Part shown: in pieces, positions 53,719-63,157 of the stretch
Layout: each line of letters opens with the position of its first letter
How positions within the stretch are numbered: the stretch's first letter is position 1
From: Bacillota bacterium
GTDB taxonomy: Bacteria > Bacillota > Clostridia > Lachnospirales > Lachnospiraceae
Length of the DNA stretch: 64,000 nt
Reading direction: 5' to 3'
Assembly (NCBI GenBank): GCA_023386315.1
Contig: JAEWJZ010000010.1
Location: 372,001-436,000, forward strand
Notes under the pieces: model-generated
Seen by the model: the letters and a program-made list of their open reading frames with translations, nothing else
The model's database searches: none
What the model was told of the DNA's origin: nothing
Made by a program: the position numbers and the translations under genes

Positions 53719-54288
53719 TTAAGCAAACCCAAAGTACCGGAGAAGTCCCAGATAAATTCCGTAAGCGAATCCATACTGGTCATTACGCAGTTTTTCCGCA
53801 TCGGAATAATTGCTTAAATATCCCAGTTCTATCAGGTTGGCAGGCATATCCGCATTCCTGAGCACATACAGGGAAGGATTTTCCCGGATTCCATTGTTTT
53901 TGGTTCCAACCATATCATTAATTCCTCCCATGATCTGTTCCGCCAGCCACTGAGCCTGGGTAAAATACTGATAGATGTATACTTCCGTTCCGTTAATTTC
54001 AGGATTAGGATTTAAATTAGAGTGAATGCTGATAAAATAGTTTGCCGGCCACTGGTTCGCCATGGCAACTCTGGCAGCCAGGCTGGTGGTATTGTTGGTA
54101 CCCAGCACCGTATCCGGCTCTGGTCTTGAGACCCTCGCCTCAAAACGCGGATCACTGTTTAAGAGGTTCTGAAGATAAAGTCCTACCTGAAAATTAATTT
54201 CTGATTCCTGTAATCCATTCGCCTCTGCACCACTGTTAAAATATCCGCTGGGATTATGACCCTGATCAATAAATATTTTAATTGCCAT
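53719..54288 (-). CDS. N-acetylmuramoyl-L-alanine amidase (Amidase_3)
   Basis: 189-residue single catalytic domain. Zinc and catalytic residues: His in IDQGHNPSG (His11), Glu in GLQESEINF, His in FISIHSN (near 88) and Glu in NLIELGYLSN (near 153). It cleaves the amide between MurNAc and the stem peptide. There is no signal peptide and no wall-binding repeat, unlike most secreted amidases; release may need lysis or another route. Related small proteins occur in sporulating clostridia. Monocistronic. Confidence 0.92.
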   Translation of the reverse strand: MAIKIFIDQGHNPSGYFNSGAEANGLQESEINFQVGLYLQNLLNSDPRFEARVSRPEPDTVLGTNNTTSLAARVAMANQWPANYFISIHSNLNPNPEINGTEVYIYQYFTQAQWLAEQIMGGINDMVGTKNNGIRENPSLYVLRNADMPANLIELGYLSNYSDAEKLRNDQYGFAYGIYLGLLRYFGFA

Positions 54289-54386
54289 CTCGCATTTCCT
54301 TTCCTACTTCACTATAATAAATATATTCCGTATTCCGGCAAATGCTACATATTTTAGACTATTTTGTATATTTTTGAACGTATTTA

Positions 54387-55238
54387 CTAAGCTTTGCGGG
54401 TATAAAGCACCCTTTCACCGTGCCTTCCCAGCCAGTATGGCAAACCGGGATATTTAACAGTTATATAATTTTCAAAATGGTCAGGATCTTCCTGATTACT
54501 GGAAAACATCTCATAATGGCCGGGAACTGCAAGGCCCGGCTTTATTGCACCGGCCAGATCCACCGCCTCCTGATAAGTCATGTTCCCAATGATATTGGAG
54601 CGGTAGCGTTCCCCATCCCTTCCATTAATTGGAAGAAACATCATGTCCATATCTCCAAAACTTCTTAATTTGCTGTGAAGCCCCTCGTAAATGCAGGTGT
54701 CACCTGAATGGTAAAGCCTGCATCCCATTCCTTCCAGCACCACTCCTGTGTAAGGGTATTGGCCGGTAACCGGATCCCGATCCAGAAACTCATGGGCAGA
54801 GGCAACCCCTGTTATCTGCATACCGCTTTTAAGAATCAGGGTTTTTCCGTCATCCAGTCCCAGAAAGCGGCTCTCATCAATCTGCAGTCCCGTACTGAGG
54901 GAAGGAATCAGCTTCTCAGGCACAAGAAACGTGGCTCTCGGTGAGCTGAGGGAAAGCTGATGCCAGTCGCTCCGGTCAATGTGATCCCAATGATCATGAG
55001 TTCCGATTATGTAATCTGCGTTGGTTATTTCTCCAGGATCAAGCAGAGGCGCTATTCGTCTGTCAGGGCGTTCTGAGAGAAATGCATCGATATAGAATGT
55101 GACAGTACCCAGCTTCACCGCATATCCCAGCTGCCCAAGCCACCAGAATGCTGCCTGTCCCTCCCCTGGTAAAGTCTCATCAATTTCTGCGATTAAGTCC
55201 TTCCCGCTTTTCGCGGTTTCCATGTACTGCTGTTTCAT
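54387..55238 (-). CDS. MBL-fold metallo-hydrolase, UlaG-like
   Basis: 283 residues. Metallo-beta-lactamase motif THDHWDHID (about 80-88), HSGDT (about 175) and GHYEMF. The first His position of HxHxDH is an Asp-His arrangement (H-D-H-W-D-H), as in UlaG-type lactonases. UlaG hydrolyses L-ascorbate 6-phosphate, but many relatives act on other phosphorylated lactones or phosphodiesters. No ula genes are near, so the substrate is open. A GGCGGATTTAAT start region is used. Confidence 0.88.
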   Translation of the reverse strand: MKQQYMETAKSGKDLIAEIDETLPGEGQAAFWWLGQLGYAVKLGTVTFYIDAFLSERPDRRIAPLLDPGEITNADYIIGTHDHWDHIDRSDWHQLSLSSPRATFLVPEKLIPSLSTGLQIDESRFLGLDDGKTLILKSGMQITGVASAHEFLDRDPVTGQYPYTGVVLEGMGCRLYHSGDTCIYEGLHSKLRSFGDMDMMFLPINGRDGERYRSNIIGNMTYQEAVDLAGAIKPGLAVPGHYEMFSSNQEDPDHFENYITVKYPGLPYWLGRHGERVLYTRKA

Positions 55239-55353
55239 ATTAAATCCGCCTTTCCGGTTAAATTTTTACTTACAGGATGTATCATACCATAGATTTTTCC
55301 AGATTCAATCAGAAATAATGAAAATAGGGATTGTCTCTTTCTTAACCGGAAAA

Positions 55354-55380
55354 TGCCGGGCTGCTTAAGACAGCCCGGCA
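55354..55380. terminator. Isolated terminator-like hairpin between divergent genes
   Basis: TGCCGGGCTG / CAGCCCGGCA: a perfect 10-bp GC-rich stem with a 7-nt loop, followed on the minus strand by TTTTCC. It lies in a 377-bp gap (55239-55615) between divergent genes, so no annotated gene ends there. The rest of the gap is AT-rich and I see no other gene in it. It may end an unannotated minus-strand small RNA. Confidence 0.5.
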
Positions 55381-55615
55381 GTGCTATGTGCATGCTGGAG
55401 GAAAATTTCCGGCTTCCTTATAAAAGCCTTTTTCAGCATATTCTTAAACTTTGCTATATTAATAGTTCTGAAATACCTCTCTTATTTTATCCTATGTATG
55501 ATAGCTTTTCCCCGTGATGAAAAAGTAGTTTTTTCATACTCTTTTTTTCATTATTCTTATCAAGAATGACATATCTGACGACAAACTAAACAGAAATAAT
55601 TAAAGGAGACGATAT

Positions 55616-56371
55616 ATGATAACCTACAATAATCTTTACGACAACGGGAATATGCTTAAAATTGGCGAACGCGGCTGTGTGAAAGTGTTTGAACATCAAA
55701 AAGATTTAAGTGTGAACTCCGCTTCTGCCATAACTTCCTACTACGCATCAAAAATGAATATACGCAAAAGACAGGTTCTGATTGAACTCAATGGCAATTC
55801 CTTCACGGTCCAGGCTGGTGCCATGCAGTGGACCTCCGGTTCCGTTTCCATGACTTCCGGAATAAAAGGAGTGGGCGATTTTCTCGGTAAGGCACTTGCT
55901 TCCAAGGTGACAAAAGAATCCTCTGCAAAACCGGAATTTAAGGGCAGCGGTCTTCTGATGCTGGAGCCAACCTACAAGCATATTCTGCTGGAAGAGATTT
56001 CCGACTGGGGAAGCATGGTGCTGGAAGACGGATTATTCCTCGCCTGTGATTCCAACATCAAGCAGAATGTAGTTGCCAGAACCACACTGACCTCCGCAGT
56101 TGCCGGAAAAGAAGGTTTATTCAATTTATGCCTGACCGGACAGGGAATCGCAGTGCTGGAAAGCCCGGTTCCAAGAGAAGAACTGATTGAGTTTGACTTA
56201 AAGGATGACGAAGTTAAAATAGACGGAAACATGGCGATTGCCTGGTCCAACTCCTTAAAATTTACTGTAGAGCGTTCTTCCAAATCCCTGATCGGTTCCG
56301 CAGTTTCAGGGGAAGGTCTGGTAAATGTATACCGGGGTACCGGCAAAATACTTATGGCACCGGTGGAGTAA
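55616..56371 (+). CDS. AIM24-family protein
   Basis: 251 residues of beta-rich repeats typical of AIM24/TIGR00266-type proteins: QVLIELNGNSFTVQAGAMQW, FKGSGLLMLEPTYKHILLEE, FNLCLTGQGIAVLESPVP in outline. These proteins are cytoplasmic and of unknown function; in yeast mitochondria AIM24 affects membrane architecture. It has an AAAGGAG site and its own terminator at 56401. No operon partner. Confidence 0.9.
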   Translation: MITYNNLYDNGNMLKIGERGCVKVFEHQKDLSVNSASAITSYYASKMNIRKRQVLIELNGNSFTVQAGAMQWTSGSVSMTSGIKGVGDFLGKALASKVTKESSAKPEFKGSGLLMLEPTYKHILLEEISDWGSMVLEDGLFLACDSNIKQNVVARTTLTSAVAGKEGLFNLCLTGQGIAVLESPVPREELIEFDLKDDEVKIDGNMAIAWSNSLKFTVERSSKSLIGSAVSGEGLVNVYRGTGKILMAPVE

Positions 56372-56400
56372 TATTCCGTATTTTTATAATAATTAATCAG

Positions 56401-56443
56401 AAACCGGACATGCCCTGTGATGAATGGCATATCCGGTTTTTTT
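56401..56443 (+). terminator. Terminator of the AIM24 gene
   Basis: AAACCGGA-ATGCC pairs with GGCAT-TCCGGTTT (14-nt arms, one mismatch, 56401-56414 with 56425-56438), followed by TTTTTTT. Confidence 0.9.
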
Positions 56444-56499
56444 ATCTTTCTTAAATCTAAAAATATTCAAACATAATTACGGAAATAATGTCTCACTAT

Positions 56500-56560
56500 T
56501 TCTTAATAATTCTTAATTCAGCCCACATTGCCTTGTTATTGCGTCTATAAGTGCTATAAT
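56500..56560 (+). promoter_or_regulatory. Promoter and direct-repeat operator of the two-component / dlt-like operon
   Basis: TTGTTA (56533-56538), 16 bp, TATAAT (56555-56560). Upstream, TTCTTAAT occurs twice exactly 10 bp apart (56500-56507 and 56510-56517), the pattern bound by OmpR-family response regulators, so autoregulation by the following gene product is likely. Confidence 0.65.
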
Positions 56561-56595
56561 TCACGTGAACAAATCAATCAAGGAGGCATCTGTCC

Positions 56596-57309
56596 ATGAG
56601 TTCCATGCAACAGATATTAGTGGTGGATGATGACGCAGATATCCGGGAAGTGATCCGCATACAGCTGGAGAACAAAGGGTATGTCGTTTTGGAGGCCGCT
56701 AACGGAAACGATGCGGTGAATACAGTCAGAAAAAATCCCGATATCGACCTGATTATACTGGATGTGATGATGCCAGGAATATCCGGGATTGAGGCATGTG
56801 CACAAATCAGAGCTTTTCATTCCGCTCCGGTTTTATTTTTAACTGCAAAGTCAAAAGAAACAGACAAAAAAGATGCCTATGAAAACGGCGGCGATGATTA
56901 TCTGGTGAAACCATTTTCCCAGGCAGAGCTTTTTATGAAAATACAATCCCTTTTAAGAAGATATGTTGTCTATAAGGGAAAGGCAGAATCTGCCATAAAT
57001 CTTTCGGAAGTTCATGTACAGGACATCGTTATTGATACCGTAAACCACTGGGTATACCGGGAAAATCAGAAAATAGAGCTGACAGATACGGAATATCTGA
57101 TTTTGATGTATCTTGTTAAAAATAAGGGAAACGCAAAAGATGCACAGGCTATTTACGAGGGAGTATGGAATGAAAAATTTCTTCCTTCCTCTACCAATAC
57201 AATTATGGTTCATATTTTAAAGCTGAGAAAGAAACTGGAACTGGATTTTAACAATCCTTTAATCATCCGCACTGTCTGGGGAAAGGGATATCAGATTGAT
57301 GAAGGGTAA
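56596..57309 (+). CDS. OmpR-family response regulator (VanR-like)
   Basis: 237 residues: a receiver domain (about 6-118; VVDDDAD, phospho-Asp in LIILDVMMPG, Thr in FLTAK, Lys in DYLVKPFS) and an OmpR winged helix (about 140-235; TDTEYLILMYLVKN, TIMVHILKLRKKL). It overlaps the kinase start by 11 nt. First gene of a run that continues, with only tiny gaps, into the dlt-like genes, so it probably controls envelope modification. Confidence 0.93.
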   Translation: MSSMQQILVVDDDADIREVIRIQLENKGYVVLEAANGNDAVNTVRKNPDIDLIILDVMMPGISGIEACAQIRAFHSAPVLFLTAKSKETDKKDAYENGGDDYLVKPFSQAELFMKIQSLLRRYVVYKGKAESAINLSEVHVQDIVIDTVNHWVYRENQKIELTDTEYLILMYLVKNKGNAKDAQAIYEGVWNEKFLPSSTNTIMVHILKLRKKLELDFNNPLIIRTVWGKGYQIDEG

Positions 57310-58630
57310 AATATTTTCATCACTGCGTTATAAGCAGGTATTTGTACTTCTGTTCGGAGCATTCATAAGCTTCGCCATGTATCTGATTGTAGGAACCATG
57401 GGAGAATACCTGGTTTCAAAAAAACACATGGATGAAGACTCGGTGCGAAACCGGTTAAACAGCTACCAGAATTCCTTTGAAAATTATGTACGGAAATATA
57501 AGATTTCCGTGAAGGATGTACGGGCCATATCAAGATGGGTCAAGAGCCATAAATATGTGTATCTCACCATATATAACGGAGACGAAATTCTTTATGAATC
57601 GGGATTCTGGAATGATTCCTACTCTTCCTATGAAACGGCTGCAACCATTGTGGACAGCTGTACCCAGCAGGAACGCGATATTACATTTTCAGACGGCACA
57701 TTTTCCGTATCCATCATTGATTCTTCCCAGATCAAATGGCTTGACGTAGTGCTGTACTGCTCCTGGATTATATTCTTTATTATATTTTTCATTATTATAA
57801 TCCTTTATAACCGAAGGATCATTGACCGGATCGTTCTTCTTTCAAAAGAAGTGTCACTCATTGAGAAAGGGGACTTAGAGCAGCCCATTTATCATAAAGG
57901 AAACGATGAAATTTCACTTTTGGCTAAAAATGCGGACAATATGAGACATTCCATAATCACCAGATATAAAAGCGAAAAAGATGCATGGGAAGCAAACAGC
58001 GAGCTCATCACCTCCATGTCCCACGATATCCGCACACCATTAACTTCCTTAATCGGATATCTGGAAATTCTGGATTCCAAAGACTACCGCTCAGAGGAAC
58101 AGCTGGAGAAATACATTAAAAGCTGCAGGGAAAAATCCATTCAGCTGAAGGATTTATCTGATAAGCTGTTTCAGTATTTTCTTGTATTCGGTAAAGATAC
58201 CATCTTAATGGAGATGGATACCTATGATGCAAGAATCCTGCTTCAGCAGCTTTTAAGTGAACACGTATTTAATTTAAACAGCCTTGGTTTTGAAGTGCAG
58301 ACTGAATTCATGGATGAACCCTGCACCATTAAGATAGATATCCAGTATTTGAAACGTCTCTTTGACAACCTGTTTTCCAATGTAAGAAAATATGCCGGTC
58401 ACGGCTCCCCCGTCATCGTCAGGGGTTCCAGGGAAGAGGACTTTTTAATCATCAGCATTACCAATGAAATCCGTACCGATCTGGTCTTTCAGGAAAGCAC
58501 CAATATCGGACTGAAAACATGCCGGAAAATTGCCGAGCAGATGGACGGGAGTTTTGAAATTCTCACTACGGAAACTTTTTTTACCGCCCGCGCCACATTT
58601 CCTATAACATCGGCAGGAAAGGAATCATAA
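57299..58630 (+). CDS. Sensor histidine kinase with degenerate G1 box
   Basis: 443 residues: TM1 (about 12-33), an extracytoplasmic loop (about 34-145), TM2 (about 146-168), HAMP, HisKA with SMSHDIRTPLTSL (His near 240), and N-box DNLFSNVRKYAG. The G1 box is lost: where DxGxG is expected the sequence reads ITNEIRTD, before a TNIGLKTCRKI G2-like box. This form is seen in some Firmicutes VanS-like kinases. The ATG at 57299 overlaps the regulator gene. Two nt separate it from the adenylation gene. Confidence 0.92.
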   Translation: MKGKIFSSLRYKQVFVLLFGAFISFAMYLIVGTMGEYLVSKKHMDEDSVRNRLNSYQNSFENYVRKYKISVKDVRAISRWVKSHKYVYLTIYNGDEILYESGFWNDSYSSYETAATIVDSCTQQERDITFSDGTFSVSIIDSSQIKWLDVVLYCSWIIFFIIFFIIIILYNRRIIDRIVLLSKEVSLIEKGDLEQPIYHKGNDEISLLAKNADNMRHSIITRYKSEKDAWEANSELITSMSHDIRTPLTSLIGYLEILDSKDYRSEEQLEKYIKSCREKSIQLKDLSDKLFQYFLVFGKDTILMEMDTYDARILLQQLLSEHVFNLNSLGFEVQTEFMDEPCTIKIDIQYLKRLFDNLFSNVRKYAGHGSPVIVRGSREEDFLIISITNEIRTDLVFQESTNIGLKTCRKIAEQMDGSFEILTTETFFTARATFPITSAGKES

Positions 58631-58632
58631 TT

Positions 58633-60138
58633 ATGAATAATATCTTAGAATATCTGGAGTATTCTGCTAAAGAATTTCCTGATAAAACGGCAATTATTGA
58701 CCCGGATAAAAGCTGCACCTATAAAGAGCTGTATGACCGTTCCAGGCAAATCGGGAGCTTTTTAACAGAGCATACAAAAGCAGGAAAGCCGGTTGTGGTA
58801 TTCATGGATAAGTGTGTGGAAGCACTGACCTCGTTTATGGGAATTGTCTATGCCGGCTGTTTTTATACATTTATAAATCCGGACCAGCCCGCTGCCAGAA
58901 TCAGCCAGATACTTGATGTCTTAAAAACAGACTGTATCGTCTCTCTTGGAGATTCAGACGAAAAGCTGAAGGAACTTTCTTTTAAAGGAACCATCTTTGA
59001 CTACCGGAAGCTTCTTTCTTCTCCCATAAACACAGACCGCCTGAACGCTGTCAGGGAAAAGTCCCTGGATATCCAGCCATTATATTGTAATTTTACTTCC
59101 GGTTCTACCGGAGTTCCCAAAGGGGTGCTGGTGAGCCATCGGTCCGTTATCGACTTTATGGAATATTTCCCTGCCATGTTTGAGATAACGAAGGATGATG
59201 TCCTGGGTAATCAGGCTCCTCTGGATTTTGATGTATCGGTAAAAGACATCTATTCTGCCTTTAAAACCGGTGCCTCCATTGTTCTCATACCCAAAAAATA
59301 TTTTTCCATTCCCACCATGCTTTTGGACTGCCTGTGCGACTATCAGGTAACTACACTGATCTGGGCAGTTTCGGCGCTGTGCATGGTCACTCAGCTGAAG
59401 GGCTTTACTTACAAAGTGCCAGTGCGTGTCAATAAGGTTTTATTCAGCGGTGAAGCCATGCCGGCAAGCCATCTGGCGCTCTGGCAGAAGAACCTTCCCC
59501 ATGCGAAGTTTGTAAATCTTTACGGTCCCACGGAGATCACCTGCAACTGTACGTATTACCCGGTTTTAAAAGTATTCGAACCGGAAGAAAAAATTCCCAT
59601 TGGAAAACCATTTCCCAATGAAAACGTATTTCTTCTTGGATCCGGCGACAAACTCATCTCAGACGAAGGGGAAACCGGAGAAATCTGCGTATCAGGAACC
59701 GCTCTCGCCCTTGGATATTATAACAATCCGGAACAGACAAAAAAGGCGTTTGTTCAAAATCCTGTCAATGATTTCTATCCTGAGACCATTTACCGGACCG
59801 GAGACCTTGCTTTTTATAACAGCCAGGGAGAACTGTGTTTCGCGGGGCGCAGGGATTTTCAGATTAAACACATGGGACACCGGATTGAGCTGGAAGAGAT
59901 CGAGCTGATCTTAAACAGTTATCCGGAAATTGAACGGGCCTGCTGTGCGTTTGACAGTGTAAAAAACCGCCTTGCTGCATTTTACAGCGGGGATTTAGAT
60001 AAAAAGGAATTGCTTAAGCGTATGCGGGAAACGCTGCCAGCTTACATGATTCCCAGCCTTTGCATTCCTGTACTTCACATCCCCGTTACTGCAAACGGTA
60101 AGATGGACAGAAAAAAATTATTGGAGATGTGTCTATGA
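58633..60138 (+). CDS. DltA-like amino acid adenylation enzyme
   Basis: 501 residues, the DltA length. ANL-family motifs: P-loop NFTSGSTGVPKG (near 155), QAPLDFDVSVKDIY (A4 region; the Asp is the usual amino-group anchor), NLYGPTEITC, YRTGD, GRRDFQIKHMGHRIE and the catalytic Lys in NGKMDRK. It activates an amino acid as AMP ester and loads it on a carrier protein. DltA uses D-alanine; here the operon also holds a PLP decarboxylase-like enzyme, so another amino acid is possible. Starts 2 nt after the kinase gene. Confidence 0.9.
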   Translation: MNNILEYLEYSAKEFPDKTAIIDPDKSCTYKELYDRSRQIGSFLTEHTKAGKPVVVFMDKCVEALTSFMGIVYAGCFYTFINPDQPAARISQILDVLKTDCIVSLGDSDEKLKELSFKGTIFDYRKLLSSPINTDRLNAVREKSLDIQPLYCNFTSGSTGVPKGVLVSHRSVIDFMEYFPAMFEITKDDVLGNQAPLDFDVSVKDIYSAFKTGASIVLIPKKYFSIPTMLLDCLCDYQVTTLIWAVSALCMVTQLKGFTYKVPVRVNKVLFSGEAMPASHLALWQKNLPHAKFVNLYGPTEITCNCTYYPVLKVFEPEEKIPIGKPFPNENVFLLGSGDKLISDEGETGEICVSGTALALGYYNNPEQTKKAFVQNPVNDFYPETIYRTGDLAFYNSQGELCFAGRRDFQIKHMGHRIELEEIELILNSYPEIERACCAFDSVKNRLAAFYSGDLDKKELLKRMRETLPAYMIPSLCIPVLHIPVTANGKMDRKKLLEMCL

Positions 60139-61331
60139 AACAAGAATTGAACAATTCAAAAATGAAAACTGCATTTGAAACATATCAAACACCATTTTAT
60201 CTTTTTGATACAGACATTCTTACCAGCCGGATAGCGGACATTCGGGCAGAGCTTCCGCCGAAAACACAATTGTGCTTTGCCATGAAAGCCAATCCCTTTT
60301 TAGTAAAGGATATGGAGAAGCATGTGGATTATTTTGAGGTATGCTCTCCGGGAGAATTTCACATCTGTGAAAGAGCCGGAATTGATGAAAAACGGATAGT
60401 GATGTCAGGCGTACATAAGAAGCGGGAAGATATGGAGTACGCCATTACCAGATATTCAGACAGCATTATTTTTACCGTGGAATCTTTTGAGCACTGGAAG
60501 ATCCTGACCTCCTTGGCTCTTAAAGAGAAAAGAAATATCCGGGTTCTTTTGCGCCTTACCAGCGGTAACCAGTTTGGAATGGATGAACCGGCCATACGCA
60601 GCATCATTTCCGGAGGTCCTTATGAATATGTAGAAATCTCAGGCATCCAGTACTTTTCCGGCACACAGAAAAAATCTGGAGCAAAACTGGAGGGCGAACT
60701 TAAGATGCTGGACCAGTTTTGCGCTGATTTGCAAAAGCAGTATCAGTTTACGGTACAAAAGCTGGAATACGGTCCCGGACTTCCGGTGTGCTATTTTGAA
60801 GGAGAAAAAGATGAGGAAGAGGCTATGCTTCTTGCCCTGTCCAGTGCCATTAAAAATCTATCCTTCAAAGGACAGGTAACACTTGAGATGGGGCGCTTTA
60901 TCGCTGCATCCTGCGGGTTTTATGCAACCAGCGTGGCAGACTTAAAAACCAACAATGACCAGTCTTACTGTATCGTTGACGGAGGCATACACCAGCTGAA
61001 CTACTACGGTCAGATGCTGGCGATGAAAAAACCCTTTATTACCCATTACGGCAGACAGGAAGGGGAAGTGGCAGAATGGACCGTATGCGGATCTCTCTGC
61101 ACTTCCAGCGATGTTCTTGTAAGGCAGTATCCGTTTCAGGCTTTGGAGCCGGGCGACCGGCTTGTTTTTCAGAAGACAGGTGCTTACTCTGTCACTGAGG
61201 GGATGGCGATGTTTTTAAGCCGCGATCTTCCTTTGGTACTTCTTTATTCACAAAATGAGCAGTACCGGGTTGCAAGACCAGCTCTTGCAACAGACCAGTT
61301 TAATTTTTTCACTCAGAAAGGAGATAAATAA
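60135..61331 (+). CDS. Fold-type III PLP decarboxylase-like enzyme (LysA/BtrK-like)
   Basis: 398 residues. The alanine-racemase-like barrel carries the PLP Lys in CFAMKANP (K50), ISGIQYFSGTQ (in place of HIGS), EMGRFIAASCG and a C-terminal beta domain with CGSLCTSSDVL and GAYSV. Relatives decarboxylate diaminopimelate or ornithine; BtrK acts on glutamate held on a carrier protein. Several substrate residues of LysA (for example the HIGSQ loop) differ. It overlaps the adenylation gene by 4 nt (ATGA) and abuts the carrier gene, so it is built into the pathway. ATG 60135 has GGAG upstream. Confidence 0.88.
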   Translation: MKQELNNSKMKTAFETYQTPFYLFDTDILTSRIADIRAELPPKTQLCFAMKANPFLVKDMEKHVDYFEVCSPGEFHICERAGIDEKRIVMSGVHKKREDMEYAITRYSDSIIFTVESFEHWKILTSLALKEKRNIRVLLRLTSGNQFGMDEPAIRSIISGGPYEYVEISGIQYFSGTQKKSGAKLEGELKMLDQFCADLQKQYQFTVQKLEYGPGLPVCYFEGEKDEEEAMLLALSSAIKNLSFKGQVTLEMGRFIAASCGFYATSVADLKTNNDQSYCIVDGGIHQLNYYGQMLAMKKPFITHYGRQEGEVAEWTVCGSLCTSSDVLVRQYPFQALEPGDRLVFQKTGAYSVTEGMAMFLSRDLPLVLLYSQNEQYRVARPALATDQFNFFTQKGDK

Positions 61332-61559
61332 ATGAACGAATTATTAGCGATTTTAAACGAAATTAACCCGGGGATTGATTATGAAAAAGAGACAGGGCTG
61401 ATCGACGACGCTCTTTTAGATTCCTTTTCCATTCTGTCACTGATCCCTGAGCTGGAGGATGCCTTTGATATTACCATTACACCGGCAGATATGGTTCCTG
61501 TTAACTTTAATTCAGCAGATGCGATATGGAGCATGATCAACCGGCTGAAAGAGGAATAA
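61332..61559 (+). CDS. DltC-like acyl carrier protein
   Basis: 75 residues. The phosphopantetheine site is LLDSFSIL, with Ser31; the preceding TGLIDDALLD and following ELEDAFDITITPADM match DltC-type D-alanyl carrier proteins. It would carry the aminoacyl group as a thioester to the MBOAT protein. It starts at the nucleotide after the PLP enzyme stop with AAAGGAG upstream, and is 3 nt from the MBOAT gene. Confidence 0.93.
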   Translation: MNELLAILNEINPGIDYEKETGLIDDALLDSFSILSLIPELEDAFDITITPADMVPVNFNSADAIWSMINRLKEE

Positions 61560-61562
61560 GCT

Positions 61563-63146
61563 ATGACCTATACGTCTATCCTTTACCTCATCATCTTTCT
61601 TCCCGGTGTCATACTTCTTTATCAGCTGGCACCGGTGCGCCACCGGTATAAGGTTTTGCTGGGGGCCAGCTGGCTTTTTTTTCTTTCCCTCAGCGGAAAG
61701 CTTATTGTGTACCTGCTGATCTCCACTCTTTCCGTTCATCATATCGGGCTGTGGCTTTCTTCCTGTAAGAAAGAACTTGATTTAACAGGCACTTCTGGGG
61801 AAGAGAAAAAGGCTTTAAAAGCAGCCTGTGCCGGCAAAAGGCGGAGAATCCTGTGGTTTGGTATGGGAATCCAGCTTGGCATGCTGGTAATACTGAAATA
61901 TTCCGGATTTTTCAGCGATAATATCAATCATATATTAAAGGCAGTATCCTATCCAAACCTTCTGCCTGCAATGAGATTTGCCCTTCCCATCGGGATATCG
62001 TTTTATACCCTGCAGGCTGTTTCTTATCTGGCTGACGTCTATTTTGAAAAAATTCCAGCTGACGACCACCTGGGCAGACTGGCTCTGTATCTGACCTTCT
62101 TCCCCATATTGATGGAAGGACCCATATGCCGCTACTCTCAGACAGCCGGCGCTCTCACAGAGGGAAAACCTCTGGAATATAAAAATGTGACCTACGGGTT
62201 TCAGAGAATTTTATGGGGACTGTTTAAGAAGCTTGTCATTGCAGACCGGCTGAATCTCCTTGTTGAAACAGTCTTTGGATCTTATAACCAGTACGGAGGC
62301 ATTATCGTAATTGCCAGTGCCATCCTCTATACCTTTCAGCTATACGCGGATTTCTCCGGCTGCATTGACATGACAATCGGAACCGGTGAAATCTTTGGAA
62401 TCTCCATTCCGGAAAACTTCCGGCAGCCATTTTTTTCAAAAAGCCCTTCCGAATTCTGGAGACGGTGGCATATTACTCTTGGTACCTGGCTGAAGGACTA
62501 TATCTTTTACCCCATTTCCCTGACTGCTCCGGTAAAGAAATTCGGAAAAAATTCCAGAGCAAAATTAGGAAAGCACCTCGGACAGGTAGTTGCCACTTCT
62601 CCCGCACTATTTGGAGTATGGATCTGCAACGGTTTCTGGCATGGCACCGGCTGGCATTATCTTTTTTTCGGCATGTACTACTTTGTCCTCATTTTACTGG
62701 AGAATGTTACGGAACCTTACGTTGTAAAGGCAGCCGAAAAACTGAAGATCAATCGCAGCAGCCTGATATACCGCAGCTTTCAGTCCGTAAAGCTTCTTAT
62801 CATTGTCTTTACAGGTGAATTATTTTTCCGGGCTGAAACACTGACAGCGGGTTTTTCTATGTTCCGGTCCATATTTACAAGCTTTCAGCTCTCCTCCCTG
62901 ACTGACGGTTCTCTTTTACAGCTGGGGCTGGCTTTACCTGATTATACAGCCGTATTTTTAGGCTTTCTGGCAGTACTGGCAGTTGGTTTGATCCACGAAC
63001 GCGGAATTTCCATAAGAGATAAATTATCCGGTTATAAACTTCCGGTTCGATGGAGTCTTTATTATGGAGCGATTTTACTTGTAATCGTCCTCGGTGCATA
63101 CGGCGACGGATATTTACCGGCAAAGCTTATTTATGCCGGATTTTAA
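61563..63146 (+). CDS. DltB-like MBOAT acyltransferase
   Basis: 527 residues, about 11-13 membrane helices. MBOAT signatures: FALPIGISFYTLQAVSYLADVY in outline (near 140-160), PSEFWRRWHITLGTWLKDYIFYP in outline (near 297-320) and the catalytic His in CNGFWHGTGWHY (near 359). DltB takes aminoacyl groups from the carrier protein and passes them across the membrane for esterification of teichoic acids. It is longer than most DltB (about 400 residues), closer to AlgI-type length. Confidence 0.93.
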   Translation: MTYTSILYLIIFLPGVILLYQLAPVRHRYKVLLGASWLFFLSLSGKLIVYLLISTLSVHHIGLWLSSCKKELDLTGTSGEEKKALKAACAGKRRRILWFGMGIQLGMLVILKYSGFFSDNINHILKAVSYPNLLPAMRFALPIGISFYTLQAVSYLADVYFEKIPADDHLGRLALYLTFFPILMEGPICRYSQTAGALTEGKPLEYKNVTYGFQRILWGLFKKLVIADRLNLLVETVFGSYNQYGGIIVIASAILYTFQLYADFSGCIDMTIGTGEIFGISIPENFRQPFFSKSPSEFWRRWHITLGTWLKDYIFYPISLTAPVKKFGKNSRAKLGKHLGQVVATSPALFGVWICNGFWHGTGWHYLFFGMYYFVLILLENVTEPYVVKAAEKLKINRSSLIYRSFQSVKLLIIVFTGELFFRAETLTAGFSMFRSIFTSFQLSSLTDGSLLQLGLALPDYTAVFLGFLAVLAVGLIHERGISIRDKLSGYKLPVRWSLYYGAILLVIVLGAYGDGYLPAKLIYAGF

Positions 63147-63157
63147 GAGGTGACGGA

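Noticed and set aside
55381..55569. 62-codon plus-strand ORF in the divergent gap
   Set aside because: Very AT-rich, hydrophobic-aromatic composition, no ribosome site and no recognisable domain.
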